A stretch of 64,000 nucleotides of DNA from Acinetobacter pseudolwoffii (GTDB taxonomy: Bacteria; Pseudomonadota; Gammaproteobacteria; Pseudomonadales; Moraxellaceae): positions 124,001-188,000 of the forward strand of contig NZ_PHRG01000002.1 in the NCBI RefSeq assembly GCF_002803605.1. Direction: 5' to 3'. Every line of letters begins with the position of its first letter. The first letter of the stretch is position 1. A model generated the notes under the pieces. It was given only the letters and a program-made list of their open reading frames with translations. It did no database searches and was not told where the DNA came from. Shown one piece after another: positions 37,289 through 46,026 of this stretch. A program made the translations under genes and the position numbers.

Positions 37289-38110
37289 ATGTCGCAGCTT
37301 TCAACAATCATTGAAAAAGCGTTTGAAGATCGTGCGAATTTCACAGCTGCAGATTGCCCTGCTGAAATCCGTCAAGCAGTTGAGGACGTAATTGCTGGTC
37401 TAGACAATGGTACTTTACGTGTTGCTGAAAAAATCGATGGTGAATGGATTGTTCATCAATGGATTAAGAAAGCGGTATTGTTATCATTTAAATTAAACGA
37501 CAACAAACCAATGCAAGCTTGTGATCTTCGTTTCTATGACAAAGTAGATACTAAATTCTCAGACTGGACTGAAGAACAATTCAAAGCGGCTGGCGTACGT
37601 GTAGTTCCTCCTGCGGTGGCGCGTAAAGGTTCATTCCAGGCTAAAGGCGTGATCTTGATGCCTTCTTATGTCAACATCGGTGCCTATGTAGATGAAGGTA
37701 CGATGGTGGACACATGGGCAACTGTGGGTTCATGTGCACAGATTGGTAAAAATGTTCACTTGTCTGGTGGTGTTGGTATTGGTGGTGTACTTGAACCACT
37801 TCAAGCCAACCCGACAATTATTGAAGATAACTGCTTTATCGGTGCACGTTCTGAAATCGTTGAAGGCGTGATCGTTGAAGAAGGTTCTGTAATTTCAATG
37901 GGCGTATTCATTGGTCAATCGACCAAGATTTATGACCGTGCCACTGGTGAAATTCACTATGGTCGCGTACCAGCAGGTTCAGTCGTTGTTGCAGGTAGTC
38001 TGCCTTCTAAATGTGGTACTTACAGCCTTTATGCTGCGATTATCGTGAAAAAAGTAGATGCGCAAACTCGTTCTAAAACCAGCCTGAACGATCTATTACG
38101 CGAAGACTAA
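37289..38110 (+). CDS. dapD: 2,3,4,5-tetrahydropyridine-2,6-dicarboxylate N-succinyltransferase
   Basis: DapD transfers succinyl from succinyl-CoA to tetrahydrodipicolinate in the lysine/diaminopimelate pathway. It has 273 residues, as expected. The left-handed beta-helix of hexapeptide repeats is obvious in the middle ([34 protein letters not shown], quoted as two adjoining parts: [18 protein letters not shown] and [16 protein letters not shown]). [16 protein letters not shown] and [12 protein letters not shown] follow. AGGAAG precedes the ATG. A terminator follows. Confidence 0.97.
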   Translation: MSQLSTIIEKAFEDRANFTAADCPAEIRQAVEDVIAGLDNGTLRVAEKIDGEWIVHQWIKKAVLLSFKLNDNKPMQACDLRFYDKVDTKFSDWTEEQFKAAGVRVVPPAVARKGSFQAKGVILMPSYVNIGAYVDEGTMVDTWATVGSCAQIGKNVHLSGGVGIGGVLEPLQANPTIIEDNCFIGARSEIVEGVIVEEGSVISMGVFIGQSTKIYDRATGEIHYGRVPAGSVVVAGSLPSKCGTYSLYAAIIVKKVDAQTRSKTSLNDLLRED

Positions 38111-38168
38111 TATGTCTTAACTTAGAGGGCACATTGGTGTTCCTCGGAGCTTCAAGCGCTCCCCGTCT

Positions 38169-38206
38169 CTACGATCAGTCATGATCGTAGGGATTTTTAT
38201 TTTTAT
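38169..38206 (+). terminator. Terminator after dapD
   Basis: CTACGATCA (38169-38177) pairs with TGATCGTAG (38182-38190), followed by GGATTTTTATTTTT. Confidence 0.88.
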
Positions 38207-38241
38207 ACCCGGTTATTTATTTCTCAGTGGTTAGTTTTGTT

Positions 38242-38952
38242 ATGAATACGCTTCGTTCTTCCGCAATTCCAGTTTCTGATCCGTCTGCGGGTTTACGCAT
38301 TACGGAGATCTTCTATTCATTACAAGGTGAAGCCAATGCTGCGGGCTTGCCAACGGTTTTTATCCGCTTAACCGGCTGCCCGTTACGCTGTACATACTGT
38401 GACACCACCTATTCATTTGAAGGTGGTCAGCGTCAGTCTCTGGATGAAATTATTCAGACCACGCTCGATTTTAAAACACCCTATGTCTGTGTGACCGGTG
38501 GTGAACCACTGGCTCAACCGAATGCCCTGCCTTTAATGCAGCGCCTTGCTGATTTAGGTTGTGAGGTTTCTTTAGAGACCAGTGGTGCTTTAGATGTTGC
38601 TAAAGTAGACTCGCGCGTTTCCAAAGTTCTAGATTTAAAAACCCCAACTTCAGGTGAAGTTGCACGAAATTTGTTATCCAATCTGGATCATTTAACGCCA
38701 CATGATCAAATCAAGTTTGTGATCTGCAACCGTGAAGACTATGAATGGTCAAAGCAGCAGCTTGAACAGTATCAGCTTCAAGAGAAAGTCAGTACAGTCT
38801 GGTTCTCGCCTGCATTTGCGGTTGAAAAAGGCGCGGTTCGTTTACCGCAACTGGCGCGTGATTTGGCTCAGTGGATTTTAGAAGACCATCTCCCTGTTCG
38901 TTTCCAGTTACAGCTGCACAAGTTGTTATGGAATGATGAAACTGGTCGTTAA
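38242..38952 (+). CDS. queE: 7-carboxy-7-deazaguanine synthase
   Basis: QueE is a radical SAM enzyme converting 6-carboxytetrahydropterin to 7-carboxy-7-deazaguanine, upstream of preQ0 and queuosine. From ATG 38242 it has 236 residues (GTG 38227 is possible but extends past the usual start). The start [21 protein letters not shown] leads to the iron-sulfur motif [24 protein letters not shown] binds SAM. No strong ribosome-binding site is seen. queC follows after 35 bases. Confidence 0.95.
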   Translation: MNTLRSSAIPVSDPSAGLRITEIFYSLQGEANAAGLPTVFIRLTGCPLRCTYCDTTYSFEGGQRQSLDEIIQTTLDFKTPYVCVTGGEPLAQPNALPLMQRLADLGCEVSLETSGALDVAKVDSRVSKVLDLKTPTSGEVARNLLSNLDHLTPHDQIKFVICNREDYEWSKQQLEQYQLQEKVSTVWFSPAFAVEKGAVRLPQLARDLAQWILEDHLPVRFQLQLHKLLWNDETGR

Positions 38953-38987
38953 TTTTTTGTAAAGTTACTTTTTTGGAGAATCAGCTT

Positions 38988-39656
38988 ATGCGCCCTCGTG
39001 CCATTGTTCTGTTATCTGGCGGATTAGACTCAACTACATGTCTGGCTTGGGCACAGGCACGCTACGAATGTATCGCGATCAGTTTTAAGTATGGTCAGCG
39101 TTCAACCACAGAGCTGGATGCAGCCAAAGCACTGACTCAAGCTGCCGGTGTGGAACATCGTGTGATTAATATTGATCTGGGCAATCTGGGTGGCTCAGCC
39201 CTTACCGATCATAGCATTGAGGTGCCTGATCATGAACAAGCCGGTATCCCGATTACCTATGTTCCGGCACGTAATACCATCTTCCTGTCTTATGCTTTAG
39301 CCGCTGCGGAAGTATTTAAAGCCGAAGCAATTGTGATCGGAATTAATGCGGTTGATTACTCGGGCTATCCGGATTGCCGACCGGAATTTATTGACGCATT
39401 TGCCAACATGGCACGCCTTGCGACCAAGGTTGGCGTAGAGGGTCAGGCGCTCAAATTTGAAACACCTTTGTTACATTTATCCAAAGCAAATATTATTCGC
39501 TTAGGTATTGAACATGGCGTAGACTACAGTCAAACGGTGTCATGCTATCAAGCAGATGACCAAGGACGTGCCTGTGGCAAATGTGACAGTTGCCGTTTAC
39601 GTAAACAGGGTTTTGCGGACGCAGGTGTTGAAGACCCGACACGTTATATACCGTAA
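38988..39656 (+). CDS. queC: 7-cyano-7-deazaguanine synthase
   Basis: QueC converts 7-carboxy-7-deazaguanine to preQ0 using ATP and ammonia. ATG 38988 (GGAG nine bases upstream) gives 222 residues beginning [23 protein letters not shown], with the PP-loop SGGLDS. The zinc-binding cysteines lie in [25 protein letters not shown] near the C-terminus (quoted in parts: [15 protein letters not shown] and [10 protein letters not shown]). With queE before it and queF at 1434 the queuosine pathway is well represented here; queD is absent. Confidence 0.96.
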   Translation: MRPRAIVLLSGGLDSTTCLAWAQARYECIAISFKYGQRSTTELDAAKALTQAAGVEHRVINIDLGNLGGSALTDHSIEVPDHEQAGIPITYVPARNTIFLSYALAAAEVFKAEAIVIGINAVDYSGYPDCRPEFIDAFANMARLATKVGVEGQALKFETPLLHLSKANIIRLGIEHGVDYSQTVSCYQADDQGRACGKCDSCRLRKQGFADAGVEDPTRYIP

Positions 39657-39672
39657 TAACAAGGTAGAGTTT

Positions 39673-40086
39673 ATGAAGAATTTAAAATCAAGCATCGTGC
39701 TTTCAGCAATTGTTTCAGCTGCTGCTATGTTCGCAACAACGGCTCAGGCAGCTGATGACAAATTACAACAAGCTTATAAAAGCACCAATGTAAAATCTGC
39801 ATTGATCAATGTTTGTAAAGATGAAACTGGCAAAGGTAAAAAACTGACCGCTGCTGAAGTCAGTAAATATTGTACTTGCGCTGTTGAAGCAGATGGTAAA
39901 CTAACCAATGCACAAAAATGGGAAATCCAAAGCACCATTAATCAGAAGAAAAGTCCTGGAACTTTAGCTTTTGTACAGAAGCAGAATAAAGACCTGCAAG
40001 CATGTTTTGGTCCACAGTTAACAGGCAAACTGAAAACTTTGACTGAAGAAGCAATGAAATCAGCTCAAGCTGCGCCGAAGAAATAA
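39673..40086 (+). CDS. Uncharacterised periplasmic protein with paired cysteines
   Basis: The 137-residue product begins MKNLKSSIVLSAIVSAAAMF with a clear signal peptide cleaved near TAQAADD. AAGGTAGAG precedes ATG 39673; a longer frame upstream would run through queC and is rejected. The mature part holds Cys residues in VCKDETGKGKKL, YCTCAVEAD and LQACFGP, which may form disulfides, and is rich in Lys. I do not recognise a named family, although Acinetobacter has similar small exported proteins. It may be co-transcribed with queEC. Confidence 0.75.
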   Translation: MKNLKSSIVLSAIVSAAAMFATTAQAADDKLQQAYKSTNVKSALINVCKDETGKGKKLTAAEVSKYCTCAVEADGKLTNAQKWEIQSTINQKKSPGTLAFVQKQNKDLQACFGPQLTGKLKTLTEEAMKSAQAAPKK

Positions 40087-40106
40087 TATCTCATTATTCT
40101 TTGATG

Positions 40107-40139
40107 AAATAAGCCACTATAATGTGGCTTATTTTTTTG
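40107..40139 (+). terminator. Terminator after the periplasmic protein gene
   Basis: AAATAAGCCAC pairs with GTGGCTTATTT, followed by T residues. Confidence 0.88.
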
Positions 40140-40166
40140 AAAAATTTAAATAAAACAGGAGTTAAT

Positions 40167-40625
40167 ATGACTGCCATCAGTTTGCTTGACCAGAGTTTCC
40201 CTGCAACGACAGCTGAAATCAATTTAACCCAGCTGGATACAGAATGGCTGGTGATTTATTTTTATCCTAAAGATTCTACTCCGGGTTGTACCACTCAAGC
40301 CGTCGGATTTTCTTGTTTAAAAGACCAGTTTGATGCTTTAAATACCACCATTATTGGCGTATCTCGTGATTCGGTCAAAGCCCATCAAAACTTTACTGAA
40401 AAGCAGAATCTGAGTATTAATCTGATCAGTGATAAAGAAGAAATCCTGTGTAATCACTTTGATGTGATTAAAGAAAAGAACATGTATGGCAAACAAGTCA
40501 TGGGGATCGAGCGTTCGACTTTTATTTTCCATAACGGCGAACTGGTCAAAGAATATCGTAAAGTCAAAGCCGCAGGTCATGCCGAACAAGTTCTGGAAGA
40601 TTTAAAAGCTCTGCAAAGTGCTTAA
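40167..40625 (+). CDS. bcp: Thiol peroxidase, Bcp/PrxQ type
   Basis: Bcp reduces peroxides using thioredoxin. The gene starts at ATG 40167 (AGGAG just upstream), giving 152 residues. The peroxidatic Cys is in YPKDSTPGCTTQA and the likely resolving Cys five residues on, in VGFSCLKDQF, as in E. coli Bcp. The C-terminal ERSTFIFHNGELVKEYRKVKAAGHAEQVLE is the usual tail. It is a single-gene unit flanked by terminators. Confidence 0.93.
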   Translation: MTAISLLDQSFPATTAEINLTQLDTEWLVIYFYPKDSTPGCTTQAVGFSCLKDQFDALNTTIIGVSRDSVKAHQNFTEKQNLSINLISDKEEILCNHFDVIKEKNMYGKQVMGIERSTFIFHNGELVKEYRKVKAAGHAEQVLEDLKALQSA

Positions 40626-40646
40626 TTGACTATTTCCTGCAAGGAT

Positions 40647-40676
40647 AAAAGCTCGAAAAAAATCGGGCTTTTTTTA
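40647..40676 (+). terminator. Terminator after bcp
   Basis: AAAAGCTCGA pairs with TCGGGCTTTT (one wobble) and runs into seven T residues. Confidence 0.82.
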
Positions 40677-40813
40677 TGATCGCTTTTACGCAATCAGGCA
40701 TTTTATATGTCTTCTATGCTTCAATTTTTAAAGCTAAGCAACAGACATGCAGCAGTCTATTAAGCTAAAAGCGACCACATAAAAGATCTATTGAAAGACT
40801 GTTTAAGACATCC

Positions 40814-41377
40814 TTAATTAACTTCACAATGACCCGAAAGATGCAGATTCACTTTCTCTCCTACGCCTGCAATCCCCTTTCTCATGCCGAAATCACTGCG
40901 GTTAATCACTGCAAATGCCTGGACTTCGAGCAAGTTGTCATTAGACAGACTCGACTTAAAGGTTGTTTCAAAAATCACCGGTTTGGTCACACCACGCAAA
41001 GTCAAATTACCTAAAACATTGTATTTACCATTGCCCAGGTCTTTAAACTGGATACTTTTAAAACTTACCGTTTTGTATTTTTCAACATAAAAAAGGTCTT
41101 CACCCAAAATCATATGTTTCAATAACGGTTTATTAAAACTCAAACTCTCCACATCCATGACCAGATGCGTTGAAGCATTTTGCGGTGCTTTGGCATCAAA
41201 CTGCATGCTGGATTGCACCTGATTAAACTTGGCTTTGACCACAGTCAGTCCCATTGACTTGATCTCAAAGCCGACATCACTTTTAGGAGTGAGCGTCCAT
41301 GATTTTGCAAAAGTCTGACTGCTGAAAAATAAACAGATTGCCAGGCCAATCAGTCCAGTTTTTATTGTTGTTTTCAA
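40814..41377 (-). CDS. YceI-family periplasmic protein
   Basis: A YceI-like lipocalin-type protein that probably binds a polyisoprenoid or other lipid in the periplasm. TTG at 41377, eight bases after AAGGTGG, is the likely start and gives 187 residues with a signal peptide ending near TFAKSW. Upstream ATG 41425 would add a charged stretch before the signal. The YceI core is clear: WTLTPKSDVGFEIKSMG, VLGNLTLRGVTKPVIF and VINRSDFGMRKG. It stands alone on this strand. Confidence 0.85.
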   Translation of the reverse strand: MKTTIKTGLIGLAICLFFSSQTFAKSWTLTPKSDVGFEIKSMGLTVVKAKFNQVQSSMQFDAKAPQNASTHLVMDVESLSFNKPLLKHMILGEDLFYVEKYKTVSFKSIQFKDLGNGKYNVLGNLTLRGVTKPVIFETTFKSSLSNDNLLEVQAFAVINRSDFGMRKGIAGVGEKVNLHLSGHCEVN

Positions 41378-41787
41378 TTTTAAATCCACCTTGTTTAATT
41401 TCTTATTGATCGGATTTAGGTACACGCTTCAAGCTGAAATTAAATTTTCTTTTCAGTTTTAGAATTTTTGTTTTCGTTATTTTTATACCAGTTAACTGAA
41501 GTTTTTGTAAAACCCTTAGTGACTAATGGAAAAAATAATCGTTAGTATTTATTTTTAAGAAATGGCTTAAGCGAAGTATGCTCATCGAATGGAGACTGTT
41601 AATACTTTGATTTTAAAATTCATCTCCTAAATATGATCATATATTTCAACAAAATCTGAAGTAAAATTTGTTTACACAGCGAGCACTGCAAACTCTATTT
41701 TCTATTGTGATTCTCTTTGAAAAATGTTTAAAACAGAATGTCTAGACAAATATCAATTACAGACCTTACTCGCATTCTCTTGTTCAA
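41378..41787. other. AT-rich spacer between argO and the YceI gene
   Basis: These 410 bases hold no convincing reading frame. They should contain the promoter of the YceI gene near 41400-41500, and they end at the argO terminator. No repeat or RNA-like fold stands out. Confidence 0.5.
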
Positions 41788-41821
41788 AATATAAAAATCC
41801 TCAATTGAGGATTTTTATATT
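41788..41821 (-). terminator. 34-bp perfect palindrome, terminator after argO
   Basis: Positions 41788-41804 are the exact reverse complement of 41805-41821, with central CAATTG. The A5/T5 flanks give an effective terminator on both strands. Confidence 0.88.
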
Positions 41822-41831
41822 ACCAGTTGAA

Positions 41832-42437
41832 TTAAATGCTTAGAATTAATGACCCTGCGACGATCCACATGGTACAAGCAATGAGAGCATCCAGAACCTT
41901 CCAAGCATGGCGATGCTGAAACCAGGGTGTCAATATCTTTGCCCCATAGCCCAAGCTAAAAAAGAAAAACCAAGATGCACAGACAGCACCAAGCGCAAAC
42001 CACCATTTTCCTAGGCTATATTGCGTTGAAATTGAACCAATCAGGATGACGGTTTCTAAATAAACATGCGAGTTTAACCAGGTAAATGCCAGACAGATCA
42101 TCAACACTTGTAAAAAATGTGCTGTAACTTGATCACTTGGAGCCAAAACTTCTGTTGATTTAAATGCACTGATTGCATGTTGCAGACCATAATAAAACAG
42201 GAATCCTGCGCCGATATATTTAGAAAACATAACCGCATTTGGATAATGTTCAATGATGTGAGCAAAACCAAAAACACCTAATAATATCAAAATAGTATCA
42301 GACAAGGCACACGTCAAACAGACCAAGAAGATATGCTGCTGTTTTAAACCCTGTTTTAATACAAAGGCATTTTGCGCCCCGATACTGACAATCAGGCTCA
42401 TACCTACAGCAAAGCCACTGACCATATAACTGAACAT
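41832..42437 (-). CDS. argO: LysE/ArgO-type amino acid exporter
   Basis: A 201-residue inner-membrane exporter of the LysE superfamily, probably moving arginine or lysine out of the cell. ATG 42437 follows a GGGGA site. The N-terminal SLIVSIGAQNAFVLKQGL is the family hallmark. Five to six hydrophobic segments follow, with TWLNSHVYLETVILIGS containing the conserved N-P/S-like turn. It is divergent from an ArgP-like LysR gene across 100 bases holding a clear dyad. The split between arginine and lysine specificity cannot be settled by sequence alone. Confidence 0.88.
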   Translation of the reverse strand: MFSYMVSGFAVGMSLIVSIGAQNAFVLKQGLKQQHIFLVCLTCALSDTILILLGVFGFAHIIEHYPNAVMFSKYIGAGFLFYYGLQHAISAFKSTEVLAPSDQVTAHFLQVLMICLAFTWLNSHVYLETVILIGSISTQYSLGKWWFALGAVCASWFFFFSLGYGAKILTPWFQHRHAWKVLDALIACTMWIVAGSLILSI

Positions 42438-42496
42438 CACATTCCCCTTTTTTGAATACATGAATTATTCAACAAAAAGGAAGCTATTCATTAAAA

Positions 42497-42521
42497 CTAA
42501 GTTAATATCAATTTAACTAAA
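42497..42521. promoter_or_regulatory. Candidate ArgP-type operator between argO and argP
   Basis: AGTTAA (42500-42505) and TTAACT (42513-42518) form a dyad of the T-N11-A type favoured by LysR regulators, in the short gap between divergent exporter and regulator genes. Confidence 0.65.
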
Positions 42522-42540
42522 TTTTTCTTAGATTGTAGCG

Positions 42541-43446
42541 ATGCTGAATGCGAAACAATGTGATGCTTTTTACGCGGTTGCAAAAACCGGAAGTTTTGAT
42601 CTGGCCGCAGAACAACTCAATATTACTGCCTCAGCAGTGACCCTTCGTGTTCAGAGTCTGGAAAAACAATTGGGACACTTGCTGCTGGTGAGAGACCGGC
42701 CTTGTCGCGTGACTCAATCGGGACAAACTTTATTGCATTATTTACAGCATCAACGTTTGCTAGAACAAAATTTAATGCAGGATTTGGGTGGTCAGGTACA
42801 ACAGGAAGGTTTTTACTGCCTGAATGTTGCCACCAATGCCGATTCACTTGCGACCTGGTTATTGCCGACCTTACAAGCCCAACTGATCCAGCATAAAATT
42901 GTGCTGCATTTTCAACTGGATGACCAATCACAAACCCATCATTTACTGGAAGCCGGACTGGTCAATGCCTGTTTAAGCACTGAAGCCAAAGCCATGAAAG
43001 GCTGTCTGGCCGAGCGGATTGGACCAATGCACTACCGTCTGGTTGCCACGCCTGAATTTGCCCGGAACTGGTTTCAACAAGGAATACATCGTGATGCCTT
43101 ACGCCACGCACCGGCGATTCTGTTTAATGAAAAAGACCAGTTGCATACCCAGTATATCCAGCAAGAATTTGGCCTGAGTCCGGCACAATATCCTCACTTT
43201 TTTATTCCATCGACGCATGCATTTTTTGATGCCATTGTCATGGGCTTGGGTTATGGCTGGTTGCCGGATTATCAAACCCGGCATTTGCTGGAATCAGGAC
43301 AATTGATTGAACTTTCCGGTGAAATGCGAATTGAAGTCCCCTTGTATTGGCATCACTGGAAACAGCAGTCTCCTGCTCTGGCGATTCTGGGTGAATGTTT
43401 AAAACAGCATGCTCAGACCACCATGAATCAGCCTCTAGCCATCTGA
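42541..43446 (+). CDS. argP: LysR-type regulator ArgP (IciA/LysG-like)
   Basis: Regulator of a basic amino acid exporter; ArgP/LysG proteins activate argO/lysE with arginine or lysine as effector. The 301 residues begin with a helix-turn-helix domain (LNAKQCDAFYAVAKTGSFDLAAEQLNITASAVTLRV, quoted in parts: AKQCDAFYAVAKTGSFDLA and AEQLNITASAVTLRV). The C-terminal effector domain follows. The divergent pairing with argO is the classical arrangement. It ends five bases from the convergent nadM gene, with no visible terminator in the gap. Confidence 0.9.
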   Translation: MLNAKQCDAFYAVAKTGSFDLAAEQLNITASAVTLRVQSLEKQLGHLLLVRDRPCRVTQSGQTLLHYLQHQRLLEQNLMQDLGGQVQQEGFYCLNVATNADSLATWLLPTLQAQLIQHKIVLHFQLDDQSQTHHLLEAGLVNACLSTEAKAMKGCLAERIGPMHYRLVATPEFARNWFQQGIHRDALRHAPAILFNEKDQLHTQYIQQEFGLSPAQYPHFFIPSTHAFFDAIVMGLGYGWLPDYQTRHLLESGQLIELSGEMRIEVPLYWHHWKQQSPALAILGECLKQHAQTTMNQPLAI

Positions 43447-43451
43447 TCGAG

Positions 43452-44021
43452 TCAGGCCAGATTGCTTTTATCCTTCTGGACAAATTTTTGACTGAGTTGC
43501 TGATAGGTTTCGGTATGCTGGAATTGCTCTAGAAACTCAATCGTGCCTTGTGGAAATTTATCCCGTTGAATTTCACCGCGATAATAAGCTTCACGCATCG
43601 GCGTAGCGGATAAAGCACCTTCCAGGCTTTCCAGTTCGACCATTTCCCATTCCGGGAAAAATTTTAAATAATATGAAGAATCATCTTTAAAATGTCCAAT
43701 CAGTCCGACTTTGGCATTCGGTTCTATGGCCTGATTTATCAGCGATTTCACCAGTTTTTGCCATTTTTCATCATTATAAACATCAATGACTTCTACAAAT
43801 TGAATCCGCGCCTGATCTTCCGGACTAAAATTTGCAAGGATCATGGCTTCACGTTCCGAAGCCAGAAATGGATTTTTGATATTGCGTTCATTCTGCGCAG
43901 AACCGAGGGCCAAAATCACATTTTGACTGTGTTCTAAAGCAATCTGAATGGTTTGCATATGCGCCAGATGAAAAGGCTGAAAACGGCCAATGAAAACCAG
44001 ATAATCAAATGTATAGTTCAT
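43452..44021 (-). CDS. nadM: Nicotinamide-nucleotide adenylyltransferase, NadM type
   Basis: NadM makes NAD from NMN and ATP. The 189 residues have the nucleotidyltransferase start LVFIGRFQPFHLAHMQTIQIAL with its HxxH motif (quoted in parts: LVFIGRFQPFHLAHM), the LGSAQNERNIKNPF segment, and ALSATPMREAYYRG containing the SxTxxR motif. There is no fused Nudix domain, unlike some NadM proteins. It overlaps none of its neighbours and is convergent with argP. It complements the nadB gene elsewhere in this window in NAD metabolism. Confidence 0.9.
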   Translation of the reverse strand: MNYTFDYLVFIGRFQPFHLAHMQTIQIALEHSQNVILALGSAQNERNIKNPFLASEREAMILANFSPEDQARIQFVEVIDVYNDEKWQKLVKSLINQAIEPNAKVGLIGHFKDDSSYYLKFFPEWEMVELESLEGALSATPMREAYYRGEIQRDKFPQGTIEFLEQFQHTETYQQLSQKFVQKDKSNLA

Positions 44022-44122
44022 AACAGATCATTTTTATGACTCATGAGTTGTGCCGCCCCAATAAATATGCGACATAATCAACCTCATAAAATCAAATTAA
44101 GTTTTAAAGCAAGGATAGTACG

Positions 44123-44923
44123 ATGACACTGAGCTGTATTCAACAACCTCATGAGCATTTGCATGCGAATTTAGAACATGGCGTACTCACTTTAGCCATC
44201 AATCGCCCGGAAGCGAAAAATGCCTTATACAGCGAGCTGTATTTATGGATTGCTCAAGCGCTCGATGAAGCAGATCAGGACAATCAGGTGCGTGTGGTGG
44301 TGTTACGCGGTCAGGACACGGACTTTAGCGCGGGCAATGATATGCAGGATTTCATGAAATCTGCTGCCAAGAAAGGTCAGGCCCCTGCGGCTGAAGGCCC
44401 GCCCTTTATTTTACTCAAAGCGGCTGCCAAGTTTTCCAAGCCTTTAATTGCAGCGGTACGTGGCGTTGCAATCGGGATTGGGGTAACCATCTTATTGCAT
44501 TGTGACTTGGTCTATAGTGACAATACTGCCCTGTTCCAGATTCCATTTGTCAGTCTGGGCCTATCGCCTGAAGGCGCTTCAAGCAAATTGCTGATTCAGC
44601 AGGCGGGCTATCATAAAGCGGCTGAATTATTGCTGACTGCACAAAAATTCAATAGCGAAAAAGCACTCGGTGCCGGTCTGGTGAATAGTATTGAAGAAGA
44701 TGCCTATGCGGCTGCACAAAAACAGGCGCAGACTTTAGCAGCATTACCTTTGGCGTCTTTGAAGCAAACCAAAGCCTTGATGAAACATAATCTGGATGAA
44801 ATTGTGGCCTGCATCGACCATGAAGCAGAAATTTTCATGCAGCGCGTTGGCTCTCCGGAAATGCTGGAAGCCGTACAAGCTTTTATGCAAAAACGTAAAC
44901 CTGATTTCACACAATTCAACTAA
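44123..44923 (+). CDS. Enoyl-CoA hydratase/isomerase family protein
   Basis: A crotonase-fold enzyme of 266 residues, hydrating or isomerising enoyl-CoA esters. LAINRPEAKNALYSELY, then the oxyanion-hole parts VVLRGQDTDFSAGNDMQDF and AAVRGVAIGIGVTILLHCDLVYSD, match the family. The Glu/Asp pair of classical hydratases is partly present in FVSLGLSPEGASS, with Glu. The start ATG has AAGGATAG upstream. It precedes a nitroreductase on the same strand. The CoA substrate is unknown. Confidence 0.85.
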   Translation: MTLSCIQQPHEHLHANLEHGVLTLAINRPEAKNALYSELYLWIAQALDEADQDNQVRVVVLRGQDTDFSAGNDMQDFMKSAAKKGQAPAAEGPPFILLKAAAKFSKPLIAAVRGVAIGIGVTILLHCDLVYSDNTALFQIPFVSLGLSPEGASSKLLIQQAGYHKAAELLLTAQKFNSEKALGAGLVNSIEEDAYAAAQKQAQTLAALPLASLKQTKALMKHNLDEIVACIDHEAEIFMQRVGSPEMLEAVQAFMQKRKPDFTQFN

Positions 44924-44996
44924 TTTTCAAACTTAGGATCTCAATGAGCTGGTTTAGACTGCCTCATTGATTCCTTTACCTGTAAGAATAAAGAAT

Positions 44997-45800
44997 ATGT
45001 CTACTGAAAATTCATCCATTATTGCCCAGTCTCCTGAAACCATTGATAGCGCCAATCCTGATAAAAAACGTTATTATGAACCTGCTCCACAGGATATTGA
45101 TGTCGATAATTTCCGTAAAGTGATCGAAAGTCGTCGTTCAGTGCGTAAATTTACCAAAACACCAATTCCAGAAGATGTACTTGATGCTTGTCTGGATCTG
45201 GCGTTGCTGGCTCCCAATTCGTCAAACTTGCAGCCCTGGACATTTTATGTGGTACAAAACCCGGCGAAGAAAAAGCGACTGGTCAAAGCCTGCATGAGCC
45301 AACTGGCAGCAAAAACGGCTTCTGAGCTGATTATCTGTGTGGCACGTACCGACCGTATTGATGAAATGGCCAAACGGAATGTCAATGAATTTCCATATCC
45401 GGAAGCGCCAGCTGCCATCAAAAAATACTATAAATACATTCCATATAACTATAAAACCGGTTATTTAAATGTCTTTGGCAACTTTAAAAAAGTGGCTTTC
45501 AAAGTTGCCCGCACTTTAGATAAACAGATGCCTGTTTCTGCCTTTAGTCCAAATGATGCCAAACTTTGGGCAACCAAAACAACGGCACTGGCTTGCGAAA
45601 ATCTGGTCTTGGCCTTACGTGCTTATGGTTTTGACAGCTGCATGATGGAAGGTTTTGATGAACCGATGGTACGCGATATCTTGGGCTTAAATGATCAGCA
45701 ATATCCAGTCATGGTGATTGGTGCAGGTGAACGCGCCAAAGACGGCGTGTTCTTCCCGCAATACCGTTTTGATCGTGAGTTATTTATCCAGAAAGTTTAA
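44997..45800 (+). CDS. Nitroreductase-family flavoprotein
   Basis: A 267-residue FMN-dependent oxidoreductase of the nitroreductase family. The FMN-binding start VIESRRSVRKFTKTPIPEDVLDACLDLALLAPNSSNLQPWTFYVV is classical (parts: VIESRRSVRKFTKTPIPEDV and ALLAPNSSNLQPWTFYVV). The C-terminal part has QYPVMVIGAGERAKDG. ATG 44997 is preferred to an upstream non-standard start. The middle insert (PYPEAPAAIKKYYKYIPYNY) is longer than in NfsB. It may reduce quinones or nitroaromatics. It follows the crotonase gene and may share its transcript. Confidence 0.85.
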   Translation: MSTENSSIIAQSPETIDSANPDKKRYYEPAPQDIDVDNFRKVIESRRSVRKFTKTPIPEDVLDACLDLALLAPNSSNLQPWTFYVVQNPAKKKRLVKACMSQLAAKTASELIICVARTDRIDEMAKRNVNEFPYPEAPAAIKKYYKYIPYNYKTGYLNVFGNFKKVAFKVARTLDKQMPVSAFSPNDAKLWATKTTALACENLVLALRAYGFDSCMMEGFDEPMVRDILGLNDQQYPVMVIGAGERAKDGVFFPQYRFDRELFIQKV

Positions 45801-45861
45801 CAGTAGCAATAGAAGAATAAATCTTTGATTTGATATTCTTGGCGATATGAATACCACTCTT

Positions 45862-45944
45862 AGGCAGAGATTCAGAAATGAATTTTCTGCCTAACCTGGG
45901 ATCTCGGTTAATTTAGACCTACCCTTCTCATCCTTCAAAGTAAC
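45862..45944. repeat. Hairpin-plus-18-mer intergenic element, copy 1
   Basis: The stem AGGCAGA/TCTGCCT (45862-45868 and 45886-45892) is followed 34 bases on by CTCATCCTTCAAAGTAAC (45927-45944). A second element with the same order and spacing lies at 50821-50907. This copy is in the gap between the convergent nitroreductase and carotenoid oxygenase genes. Confidence 0.6.
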
Positions 45945-46026
45945 ATCAACCTATTAAATAAAGATTTAAATCTTCACGCGATATGAGACTGTGCCAGCAC
46001 CCAAAGTGCTTATGCATCATCAAAAT

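Noticed and set aside
38111-38241. Possible preQ1 riboswitch upstream of queE
   Set aside because: Queuosine genes can be riboswitch-controlled, but the gap lacks the preQ1-I tail (AAAAAACTA-like) and pseudoknot pairing, and the visible stem is the dapD terminator.
39556-39672. Longer start of the periplasmic protein gene inside queC
   Set aside because: The extension lies wholly within the queC coding sequence, and the signal peptide and ribosome-binding site fit ATG 39673.
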